Shown in pieces: positions 10,878-18,460 of a DNA stretch of 18,460 bases (within the stretch, counting starts at the first letter, position 1; every line of letters begins with the position of its first letter). Origin of the DNA: Asterionellopsis glacialis (lineage: Eukaryota > Bacillariophyta > Plagiogrammaphyceae > Rhaphoneidales > Asterionellopsidaceae); contig WKLE02000791.1 in NCBI GenBank assembly GCA_014885115.2, positions 1 to 18,460 of the forward strand, read 5' to 3'. Below the pieces are notes generated by a model that was not told where the DNA came from, did not search any database, and saw only the letters and a program-made list of their open reading frames with translations. Made by a program: the position numbers and the translations under genes.

Positions 10878-10995
10878 CAGGACAATTTTAGATGTTTTTT
10901 AATTTAGATGGATAAATTTCAATACTTACATGTGTACCACCATATCTCTAAACACCTTTTTTTTTCAAGTCCCCCCTTGGTGTGTATGCAGGACG
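10878..10995 (+). repeat. Truncated tandem copy R3 of the flanking repeat
   Basis: It repeats the first ~118 bp of R2 in tandem: CAGGACAATTTTAGAT, GATGGATAAATTTCAATACTTACATG, CATATCTCTAAACACC, and GTGTGTATGCAGGAC at the end. It is closer to R2 than to R1 by eye. The end at the internal CAGGAC motif, which also opens each unit, suggests slippage or recombination between CAGGAC motifs, or the extra block expected for split direct repeats. Confidence 0.7.
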
Positions 10996-11222
10996 AGGAA
11001 AGATATCAAGGAAATGCAAACCTATCCAGAGAAGAATACTTTCTTGTTGGTAGCTCATGGGTCACTTGGACAAGCCCTGCTGGGCACTGCAATGGTTTGG
11101 GATGTTACTCACTTTAGGAAGCATAAATTTCCAAAAATTGCGGTTTAGTAGAAGTGCAGTGGGATGTTTTTGACACCTCTTTTCAAGATAGCAAGACCGC
11201 ACATCAATGGAGATGGCCTGCA
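10996..11222. other. Intergenic spacer
   Basis: No supportable gene. A short plus-strand frame (to TAG 11146-11148) has protein-like composition around LLVAHGSLGQALLG but overlaps R3 upstream and has no recognised domain. It may be a gene remnant. Confidence 0.4.
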
Positions 11223-11314
11223 ACATCGACTTGCATGCAAAGGTACAAGTCAATAATAAGTAAGTAAAACATCGACTTCGATGAAAAGGTAGAAGTCAAT
11301 AATAAGTAAGTAGA
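11223..11314. repeat. Two 46-bp tandem repeats with a covarying hairpin
   Basis: Copy 1 (11223-11268) and copy 2 (11269-11314) differ at about 5 of 46 bases. Each holds a 6-bp stem with a 12-nt loop: GACTTG 11228-11233 with CAAGTC 11246-11251 in copy 1, and GACTTC 11274-11279 with GAAGTC 11292-11297 in copy 2. The innermost pair is swapped (G-C against C-G), so pairing is kept. Both end in AATAATAAGTAAGTA. They lie 62 bp beyond the kinase stop, probably in or just past its 3' UTR. Confidence 0.75.
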
Positions 11315-11375
11315 CTGTACTTTTATACAACCTATAAGCTAAATCTATTGAATGGCTTTGCCTGATCAAACAATC

Positions 11376-14300
11376 TCAACTAATTGTACATGCAGCAAGT
11401 TCAGGAACACCACTGGCCTTCAAAGTCATAGACCCGATGCTTACATCTGGCCAAGGTGCGCTTGGAGCATTTTTTAACATCCACGGGTGAATCAAGGCTT
11501 GGGATGGACTTATTCGTTTTTCTGAGTCTGCCTGTAGCATCAACTTTACCAAGTCACGGGCATCCGCCGAGATACGAGCCCAGTCACCCTCAGGAAAGTC
11601 AACTTGCGCCGCCTTATTAGCCGCAATTAATTCATGATCCGATTCTCCATAAAATGGTTCGTAACCACAAAGCATTACATAAAGGGTGACACCAGCAGAG
11701 AAAATGTCTACCTTGTTGCCGTATCCGCCGTGTATTCCCGCATTAAAGATCTCAGGCGCAACATATCCAGGAGTGCCACATCTGCCATGTACCAGGCCAT
11801 CAACTCCGGCAAAAGTCGACATACCAAAATCAGCTACCTTGGCTGCTGTTCCGTCTGTATTGCTTGACATTAAAATATTTGCTGGTTTCACATCCCGATG
11901 AGCAATCCCCACACAGCGCATTGCATCTAGACTGTATAGCACGTCTCGCATAATGTGAGCTGCTTCGGTCTCTTCAAGTACACCCTTTTTTGAAATATAC
12001 TGAAAGAGATCTATTCCTTGCTGGAGTTCAAGTTCCATTACCACATTAGTGGAGGTTTCAAAGAATCCACGAATCTTTAGGAATGTAGGAAGACCACCAC
12101 ATTTGGCAGACATCGTTGCCTGAACGGATGTTTCTCGTACAAGTGTATCTGCACGTTCCTGACCCTTCACAACTCTACTCCAAAATTCACTTTTGTCGAT
12201 TATCTTGACAGCACAATCAGGCGCCAAGAAACTTCTTTTACTATTTGCACTAGTTTTCCGCCGTGCAGGGTATACTGAAGCGTATCGCCCTTTGCCAAAC
12301 TGAACATTTTCATCGTATTCATATAAGTCATCGATTGTCAATCTGGCAGCTTCATTAACGCAAGAAACCCACCGATCTCTTTCCTCTTGCGACTTCACTC
12401 GTACCATTAACTGTTAGATATCGACAAAGTGAAAAAAGGAACTTCTCAAAATTAGAAAAAAAACTCGAAAACCAAGAAGTACAAAATGCAAACGATGAGT
12501 ACTCACCACCCTTTTTTCGGTCTTGGTGCATGGACTGTCATAAAATTCTAACTCGAAAGCGTTACTGAAATCACTGTGTGGCTTACAGACAGCAGATTCT
12601 AGATGTGCAAAACCTCTTGGTAACCCATTTGTCATCGTCTCATCGTCATATTCTAAAAGATAATTTTGACGCAATACCAGGGCACATCTGCACCAGCCGT
12701 ATCCCTCTTTTGGTGATGGACGATTGCGACCAACGAATGCAACCGTAGCATTTCCCAACAACAGTTTTCCAAATGCCGCAGAACACTGGTTCTCATTAGA
12801 ACCCGAAAGAATTGTCAAAATCTGAATAGGACACGAGGCCAATATGGCTGGGGCAATTAAATATCTTTTACCTGACTGCCAATTGATAGGTTCCATAATT
12901 TGTTTCAAAACACGAACTGAACGTAGTGGTACTACATCTTCTGCCACTGGAGGTAGAGGTAATGAACCGTTATTTTCTGATATAGGAGGCACGTAGCGCT
13001 CTGACAAAGTCATAGCTGGAAGGAAGGATGCAAACAATCGAAGTTCAGTAATTGAATAGCTAAAAGAAAAAGTTTTTTTGGCGACTAGAATATACTCGCT
13101 GTCTAGACAACAAACGGAGCCCTCCATCACAAAAAACTTACCACTATTTCTTGATATCATTTGGTTGTAAGTCGTAAAATAGTCAGCTTTGTACTTGCTT
13201 GAATCATCTCCCAAGAATGCTGAAGTGGAATCTTTCGCGTATTCACTAGAATTGTGGAACTCAGTAAAAGCTTTTTTCATTTCTGTCGTTTGACTTATCT
13301 GATTAGATTCAGGTTCTTCATACGCAGTGGGTCCACCTCCATAATTAGTACCATTGGAATTGCGTAATAACGCGGTCAAGCCAGATTCTACTGGCTTCAC
13401 TTTTTGATACGGTGCTCCTCCTCTTATCGTCCCTTCTAAATCCTCCTTATTGTTATTGGTAGGAGCTGTCGTTGTTACCGTGATGGATGGAATTTGAGGT
13501 AAGTTTACATGATGTTCCTCTGTCTGATTTTGAATGAATCTTGCATTTGTTGGAGAATATGTCCTTTCTTGGCCCTTCCTTAGTGTTGAATCAAGTGAGT
13601 CTATTGTTTGGTTCGAACTAATTCTTCTGTGGCCTTCGGTAGACGCTGGTGAATTAGATAGGTTCCCTTCAGAGTTTCTGTCACTACCCGAATTGCTACG
13701 TCCTCGATGTTTGAATACCGCTTGAAATAAATGCCCACCACGAACTGCCGATTCTTGATCCGCCCCACCTTCATGATGTGACCTTTCCGACCTCCGCTGA
13801 GGCAATAATGTGGGGGTTGCAATAGTATCCGTGGGCGGACCACCACCAGCACTAACACGTTTGTTATTCGATGAAAGATTATGCGCTGGTAGTAATGGCG
13901 ATTCCTGCTGCTGTTGAGGAGGGATTAAATGTTCTCCACTAAATTTTCGGAATAAGCCACCAGCAGCAGCACTACCACTTAGGCTATGAGAGTTTCCACC
14001 AGATCGAATTTTCCCAAACAGTTTTCGCGAACCTTGACTGTCATCCGACTTGGATGGTTCTACATCTGGAGGTGAAATCATTGGTTCAAAGGTGCATCTC
14101 GGAGGAAACGGTCGTTCGGGACCCTCGCGATGTTTCTGGTACTGCTGCTGATGACTAAATCCTTTTAGAAATTTTTTATAGCTTCGTTCCCATGCTTTCT
14201 TTGGAGTTTTGGGGCGACCTTCTCCGGGACTTTCAGGTGCATTATTCATGTGCGCAAGAAACCCCGACCCACCTGGTGGTTCGTCTAATCCATCGTGATG

Positions 14301-14426
14301 TAAAATAGGCGCCTGAGAAAGCCGTTGAGGCGGAGAGTCACTACCACTGGACTTGCTTTTCTGTAGGTTTTCAGATCGCAGTTGAGAGTGGGATTTGGAA
14401 CTAACTGATTTTTGTTTCGAGCTCAT
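11376..14426 (-). CDS. PH domain-containing CAMK-like Ser/Thr protein kinase, two exons
   Basis: Exon 1 is 14426-12507 (640 codons) and exon 2 is 12410-11376, giving 984 residues. The ATG is preceded by an in-frame TAA 12 bases upstream. Residues 1 to about 420 are low complexity (Ser, Asn, Gln, Gly, Pro) and probably disordered. About 555-662 looks like a PH domain: strands around RCALVLRQNYLLEY, ending in the helix EERDRWVSCVNEA. The kinase spans about 669-951: Gly loop GKGRYASVY (679-687), Lys709 in CAVKI, HRD with Asp813 (HRDVKPANIL), DFG 834-836, APE 858-860 and a late HPWM. All catalytic motifs are present, so it should be active. Family knowledge: PH domains bind phosphoinositides or partners, so membrane recruitment is plausible. 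The HPWM end and overall shape fit the CAMK group, but no calmodulin-binding or EF-hand region was seen. Confidence 0.92.
12411..12506 (-). other. Spliceosomal intron of the PH-kinase gene (96 bp)
   Basis: Reading the minus strand, the donor GTGAGT starts at 12506 and the acceptor TATCTAACAG ends at 12411. Without splicing, exon 1 would add 30 hydrophobic, Phe-rich residues and stop. With splicing, KRV joins LMVRVKSQEERDRW in phase 0 and restores the last strand and helix of the PH domain. The length is usual for diatom introns. Confidence 0.9.
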
Positions 14427-14764
14427 ACTAGTTTAGTTATTGAAATAAAGCAACCCGTTTCCTCAATAGGCAAATCTGCTTATCTTAATTTCACTTGTTT
14501 TAAAGGGCGTTCCTTCGTGTGTCGCCATGGATTTTAGTCCCACTTTTATCTACTTCAGGGAAGTAACTCTTATGTAGTTTGAATCTGTGTTTTTTTAGCC
14601 TGTGAAATGTATAATTCTAATTTGGGATGCAAATGCGCATAAACGGCCAAAAGAGGTCGTGCAAGTCAGTGAGAGGCACAAATATAAACAATATTAGTAA
14701 TATCAAGATATTCTGTCTAGAGACCTAGTAATTGTCAATTTTTTGTCCATGACATACCGCACGC
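14427..14764. other. Upstream region of the PH-kinase gene
   Basis: This 338-bp spacer separates the kinase start from a possible divergent plus-strand ORF at 14765. It must hold the kinase promoter, but no TATA box, initiator or factor site could be named with confidence. Confidence 0.45.
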
Positions 14765-15028
14765 ATGAATCAGTGGGACTTGTGCGCACTTACAATTCAT
14801 AACCGAATGCTTTCTCGAAGTGGTGGCTTGATACAACAGAAATTTATCGTTGACACCAAGGCGTGTGGCGCGATTGCGATGTTGCAAGAGGTATGTTCTT
14901 TTTTGTCGTCACAACTTCCTCAACTTGCTGAAGAAGCTCTGTCGTTCAAATCAGCTGTTCCCACTGAGGTTTCAGTGGCCTTCTTGTGGCTGATGTTAGA
15001 ACTTGCTGGGTTTACCCTTTACAAATAA
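14765..15028 (+). CDS. Doubtful 87-residue ORF or gene fragment
   Basis: The frame runs from ATG 14765 to TAA 15026-15028. Residues from about 40 have ordinary protein composition (LQEVCSFLSSQLPQLAEEAL, then a Val/Phe/Leu-rich end), unlike most chance ORFs in this AT-rich DNA. No domain, signal peptide or clear membrane segment is recognised. GTATGT at 14890 could be a splice donor, so this may be an exon of a larger or decayed gene. It is divergent to the PH-kinase gene, 338 bp away. Confidence 0.3.
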   Translation: MNQWDLCALTIHNRMLSRSGGLIQQKFIVDTKACGAIAMLQEVCSFLSSQLPQLAEEALSFKSAVPTEVSVAFLWLMLELAGFTLYK

Positions 15029-15694
15029 GTATCTCACGTACGTAAGTAGGACTACTGGTAGAGTGTACCAGGTACCTGGGGTGAATAGAAAGTTGTAGAA
15101 ACTGTTGGATCGCGAGACCCCTTCTTCTTCTGCTACTTCTACCGGAATACCTGGTATGTTAGGATCAAGCCATTTTTGATTGGCGTTTATTATGGCAATC
15201 GTACCACGGGTGGTGGAGGTTTGACGATTTTAACTGACCAAGGAAAAGGGACGAGAGAAAGGGGAGAAAAAAAGGGGAGAAGAAGAAAAAGGGGAAAGAA
15301 AGAAGGAAAAAAGAAAGGAAAGATTGAGATTGAGAGATTGGTGCGATCGACTTGACGAGAAATCATATCAAGCTCATGGTGGTACGTCTTTCTGTAGATG
15401 AATATAAGCCTTACACCAATGATGTATGGTGTAGTCCAAAACTACTATTGAATTACAGTGTTGCGAGGCAATGGTGTTGCTGCCCTATGCCGGTGCGCAC
15501 GGCATGTCGGGTTGCAACAATCAACTCAGGGATTACACAAAAGACAAGAGAAGACTTGTTGTTTGGTAATGTAAATCAATTATGACTAGTTTAAAAGGAT
15601 TCTATTTTTGATAACTTGATAATTTGGAGGGAAGGTTTAGTAACCGGTAAAACCTCCCTGAGTCAGGCAAACTGCACGTCGACATTCCTTGAGC
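15029..15694. other. Non-coding region with a perfect palindrome and purine tract
   Basis: No gene is seen. CCAGGTACCTGG at 15068-15079 is a perfect 12-bp palindrome. TGTTGGATCGCGAGACCC at 15103 recalls the start of some copia-type LTRs, but no partner LTR or gene supports that. The homopurine run is listed separately. An imperfect inverted repeat (AGGGAAGGTTT with AAACCTCCCT) lies near 15628-15659. Confidence 0.4.
15253..15323 (+). repeat. 71-nt uninterrupted purine tract
   Basis: Every base from 15253 to 15323 is A or G, made of irregular AG, GGGG and AAA blocks. A single C at 15252 separates it from another 11 purines. Such tracts can form triplex DNA or phase nucleosomes. In retroelements short purine tracts prime plus-strand DNA, but this one is far longer than such primers. 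Confidence 0.75.
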
Positions 15695-15802
15695 GATGGT
15701 GACGTCACAACAATGTCACGACCATCTGCCGATGGTGACGTCACAACAACGTCACAACAACCTGCCACGTCATCATCATCAGTCCATCACCAACAATCTG
15801 CC
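15695..15802. repeat. Three 36-bp tandem units with TGACGTCA sites
   Basis: Units are 15695-15730, 15731-15766 and a more divergent 15767-15802, each ending CTGCC. Units 1 and 2 differ at about 4 of 36 bases. TGACGTCA, the palindromic bZIP/CREB-type site, occurs at 15700-15707 and 15736-15743, exactly one unit apart. ACGTCA recurs at 15767-15772. The period of 36 is a multiple of 3, and one frame reads as a 12-residue repeat, so a coding origin is not excluded. Confidence 0.7.
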
Positions 15803-16772
15803 ACATCATCATTGTCCGTCTGTCCACTTCACCATTGTCTGTCCAACTGACCCGTCTGTGCATGGATGTGCGTATTAGCACTATCATTAAGGATACAACT
15901 CATGCCTTGAAGAATACAAAGCCTTGGATGTTATTCAGGTGAATAGTACATTAACACATGTGTATTTCCAATCATCACCAAAACCTAAAATAATGTACTC
16001 TACTAAAAAGGCACAACTTCTAATCTTACTCAAGCTTGATTCTTTTACATCTCTTGTGGACTCCTCTTTCCAATATGTGTTTAATCGTCCAGACATTCTA
16101 AACTGATTTCTTTTTTACTCATCCCATCAAATATTTAAGACAGAATAGCACTAGCAACATATTGTCCACGTCTTTCTTCAATTTCATTATCTTCAGCACT
16201 GAAGCGTTTGTATAAAAAATGACCTTCATATTCTTACAGCACAAATCATAATATGTTCCATTTCACCCAAGTTGGAATAAGGCTTTGTTATTTCAACCAA
16301 TACAGGAGTATGCAATACATGTTGTGGAATACAAACAAAATTCTTTTTGTCATAAAAAGTATTATGCCCATAGGTGTATCTATCATCACCACAATACATA
16401 TCATGAGTGCATGTGCTGCATCACTGTGGCTTGTGGCGGGAGAATTGGGGTCAATTGTCAGCTGTTGCAGTTTGGGTAACCATATTTGTAGATTCAACAT
16501 TTTTGTGCTGGGGGGTGGGATAATATCCAATTTTTTCAATATTTATCATTATTACTACTAAAAACTACATGTAGAGTACCAGTTCCAGGTTGAAGTACAC
16601 TCCCTGTAGGACACTCTTGAGGATGGATGATTGACGCATGGGCAAGCAGACGGACTCACAAATAATTTACCATTTCTGATTTCTTACTACTTACTAGATT
16701 GCCCGATATTCTCCAGATTAAACTAAGCTCGTAATTTTCATCACCAAATAAAAGTATTCTTTTCTTTTGTGT
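15803..16772. other. Non-coding AT-rich region
   Basis: No recognisable gene, RNA or repeat is seen in about 970 bp. The longest frame (16253-16561) starts in simple AT-rich sequence and is Ile/Tyr/Phe-rich with no domain. It is crossed by another open frame and one on the opposite strand, which argues for chance. Confidence 0.5.
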
Positions 16773-16826
16773 GTTGATTGTCTGATTGTTGTGTTGTGCT
16801 GCCGTTGACACTAGCGGCATAGGGCA
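16773..16826 (+). repeat. 54-bp dispersed repeat, copy 2
   Basis: It matches bases 1-54 at 51 of 54 positions. The hairpin TGCTGC (16797-16802) with GCGGCA (16814-16819) is kept with one wobble pair. The gag-fragment ATG lies 48 bp downstream, so the unit is probably the LTR end or leader of that element. No second LTR of this element is inside the window. Confidence 0.85.
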
Positions 16827-16873
16827 TAGTAACATTACTCCCTCTTTCAGAGGATATTAACTTTCAAGAAAGC

Positions 16874-17250
16874 ATGAAGACCTTTTTCTCCTCCAATGAC
16901 TTTCAAAAGAAAGCTCAGGAGTTGATCCAACAGCAGACCCTGCTGAATCCTCCTGCAATTCCGTTTATCAAAATGAAGAAGGAGAGGTCAAAGTTGAAAG
17001 ACGATGACAAAGATTCCTACAAGATGATAGAAGTCAGAATCGATCCCTCCAAGGAAGGATCAGACTCTGAAACTATCGAAAAGAGAGTCAAACAATTTGA
17101 AGATGGAACTGCTGAAGAGTGGATCCAATGGAGGATTGAATTTGCTAAGGTTGAGAGGGATTATCCCCTCACCAAAGCATCCTCCAAGACTTCTGTGGCC
17201 CTCACCCTTTTGATTTGAAGGGTAGAGCAAGGCAGCTGTTTCAAGCAGAT
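16874..17250 (+). pseudogene. Retroelement gag fragment, frameshifted
   Basis: The frame opens at ATG 16874 and runs 114 codons. It is Lys/Glu-rich and contains KQFEDGTAEEWIQWRIEF near 17091-17144, the aromatic-rich pattern typical of Gag capsid domains in Ty1/copia- or Ty3-type elements. A stop is reached at 17216-17218. The next frame continues the expected Gag sequence (LKGRARQLFQ at 17215-17244), so one base was lost near 17210. After about 17250 Gag similarity ends and a protease-like sequence follows without a stop. No zinc knuckle, protease, RT or integrase of this element is present. Confidence 0.6.
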
Positions 17251-17962
17251 GTAAATTTTAATATCATTGATTCAGGCTCTTCAGAATACCAGGAAACCGA
17301 TGATACAATACGCTTAATCCATCATATGTTAAACATGAAAATGGGAAAGGCAGCTGAAGAAGTGTATTTCAAGGAAGTATCACAAAATGTTTGTGGCCAA
17401 AGAGATGGATCGAGTTGTGGGGTTCATCAGTGCTGTTTTATGGAAGACCTTGCTTTAAATAAATCTGACTGGATGGTAACAAAGGAGTATTCAAAAGAAG
17501 ATATGGAAGACTACAGACTAGTCATTGGTAGAAGAATCCTGAATTTTGAGGGAAACCAAACTTTAGAGATAACACAAGTTGATACACAAGAGAGTGATTA
17601 TTTTATAAGATCATCCAGAGGATAACTTCCTACTATACTTTCTACTCTTACGGTAGAAGAAACAAACACTCCTACCATAGAAGAACCAAATACTGATAAC
17701 AAGGCAGAGGAGCAGACACCAAATGTAAGAAAGGAGTGCCATGATTCATTAGGTAAAGGTATTGAGTTAGATGAGAAACACAAAATACCATGGAGATGGT
17801 TAGAACAAAGACAATTGAGGAAAGCGCAAGAAGAAATGAAGAATATGACTGACTTCACTACAGATGAACAAGATCCAGAACAATCAGAGGAAGAAGAAGA
17901 TTATGATGAGAAGAAAACTGGATGCAAAAAAAATCGAAAACGTTTACACCAAAAAGAATTAT
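17251..17962 (+). pseudogene. C-terminal half of a Ulp1/C48-like cysteine protease plus acidic tail
   Basis: Ulp1 proteases cleave SUMO-like proteins with a His-Asp-Gln-Cys site. Here the Asp is likely in NIIDSG near 17266, the Gln is codon 17398 and the nucleophile Cys is codon 17416-17418, in GQRDGSSCGVHQCC. The His-bearing N-terminal half is missing, so this piece should be inactive. It reads in frame from the gag fragment. TAA at 17623-17625 interrupts the frame, which then continues as a Glu/Asp-rich tail to TAA 17960-17962. An A8 run at 17926-17933 marks the next frameshift. Ulp1 domains are carried by several DNA transposons (some MULEs, KDZ/Zisupton), so a transposon origin is likely. 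Confidence 0.6.
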
Positions 17963-18460
17963 AAAGGAAGTCAACAAACTCTTGAATACAGGGGAAAGAA
18001 TTTTGAACTCCCCTTCTGCAAATAAAGCATCAGCAAGATTGACTACTCATGAATTAGAGAATTTGAGACTCCAACATCAACAAGAAAAGGACAAAAGAAA
18101 GAAAAGAAATGCCAAAAAAGCACAACAATATAAGATTACTGATGAAACCTTGAAAAATGAGTGCTACAAAGGAAGCAGCAAAGAGGAACAAAAAGGATAG
18201 GGAATTAACTGAAAAGCAACTTTATCCAATTGTTGCACAAAGATATTTTGATGCACAATGGGAAGCTTACAGGAATGACCATTCAATATATCGTGAACAG
18301 AAAAAGCCAGAGTTTAAAAATCTGGAACAGTTCAACAAAGTCTTTGATAGCAAAATTCAATTATTGAAAGGTCCTGGTGACAAAACATTGAAAGAACTAG
18401 AAAGAGATAGGAAACAGATTTTGGATATGCTAAAAGCTGAAACAAAATTTCAATGTGGTG
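17922..18460 (+). pseudogene. Lys/Glu-rich helical protein, frameshifted and cut by the window end
   Basis: After the A8 run the reading moves to another frame (17922-18200), very rich in Lys, Gln and Glu. It overlaps a third frame opening at ATG 18157 that remains open to the last base, including YPIVAQRYFDAQWEAY near 18223. The composition is alike across the shifts, so this was probably one long protein continuing from the Ulp1 part. It is likely coiled coil and basic. No domain is recognised, and the 3' end lies outside the window. Confidence 0.4.

Larger units (their letters stand above)
2025..10995 (+). mobile_element. Degenerate tyrosine-recombinase retrotransposon (DIRS/Ngaro-type)
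   Basis: A 7.7-kb plus-strand coding block carries, in order, a Gag-like region, reverse transcriptase, RNase H and a tyrosine recombinase. No DDE integrase or aspartic protease was seen. Diverged copies of one repeat flank it at 2025-2226 (469 bp before the first ATG) and 10671-10995 (506 bp after the recombinase stop). Established knowledge: DIRS, Ngaro and PAT elements combine RT-RNase H with a tyrosine recombinase and have inverted or split direct repeats instead of LTRs. The arrangement here fits the split-direct type best, but that is inference. The copy is dead: several frameshifts and about nine in-frame stops. Boundaries are taken from the repeats and may be off by tens of bases. Confidence 0.75.

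Noticed and set aside
10930..11148. 72-codon frame ending in a protein-like stretch
   Set aside because: Its first third is the R3 repeat and the remainder has no recognised domain; not enough to call a gene.
15103..15130. Copia-type LTR start (TGTTGGATCGCGAGACCC)
   Set aside because: No second copy, no adjacent gag/pol and no matching LTR end were found in the window.
16253..16561. 102-codon plus-strand frame as a membrane protein
   Set aside because: The region also has overlapping open frames on both strands and AT-driven composition; no homology is recognised.
1..16826. One 16.8-kb composite element bounded by the 54-bp repeats
   Set aside because: The span includes an intact host-like kinase gene and a separate retroelement; two independent insertions of one repeat family explain it better.

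Overview
The window looks like nuclear DNA of a unicellular stramenopile, most likely a diatom. This is an inference from three things: AT-rich, repeat-laden intergenic DNA; a host gene with one short (96 bp) GT-AG intron and S/N/Q/G-rich low-complexity stretches; and degenerate retroelements of types I associate with diatom, oomycete and chytrid genomes. Only one host gene is clearly intact. Most of the rest is transposon-derived or non-coding.

Layout. 1-2024: AT-rich non-coding DNA that opens with a 54-bp repeat (a second copy lies at 16773) and contains a small family of CCCTG/CAGGG hairpins and an AGACA-rich stretch. 2025-10995: a long, dead, plus-strand retroelement. It encodes, in order, a Gag-like region with a Cys/His knuckle, a conserved middle region, a reverse transcriptase with a YVDD box, RNase H, and a zinc-ribbon tyrosine recombinase. 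It is broken by several frameshifts (three at G-runs) and about nine in-frame stops. Diverged copies of one ~200-bp repeat flank it: one on the left, one and a half in tandem on the right. 11223-11314: two 46-bp tandem repeats whose hairpin shows a compensatory base-pair swap. 11376-14426 (minus strand): a complete two-exon gene for a 984-residue protein with a low-complexity N-terminus, a PH domain and a CAMK-like Ser/Thr kinase with all catalytic motifs. 14427-16772: mostly non-coding, with a doubtful 87-codon ORF, a 71-nt pure-purine run, and three 36-bp tandem units carrying two TGACGTCA sites. 16773-18460: the second 54-bp repeat, then a gag fragment of an LTR-type retroelement that runs directly into the C-terminal half of a Ulp1/C48 cysteine protease and a Lys/Glu-rich tail that leaves the window.

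How it fits together: the PH-kinase gene sits between two decayed transposon zones. The 2025-10995 element has the protein set expected of a tyrosine-recombinase (DIRS/Ngaro-type) retrotransposon, which would copy by RT/RNase H and insert a circular DNA by recombinase rather than by a DDE integrase. Its RT and recombinase differ enough from textbook DIRS that it may belong to a poorly classified lineage. No database search was possible, so family names rest on recognised motifs and gene order.
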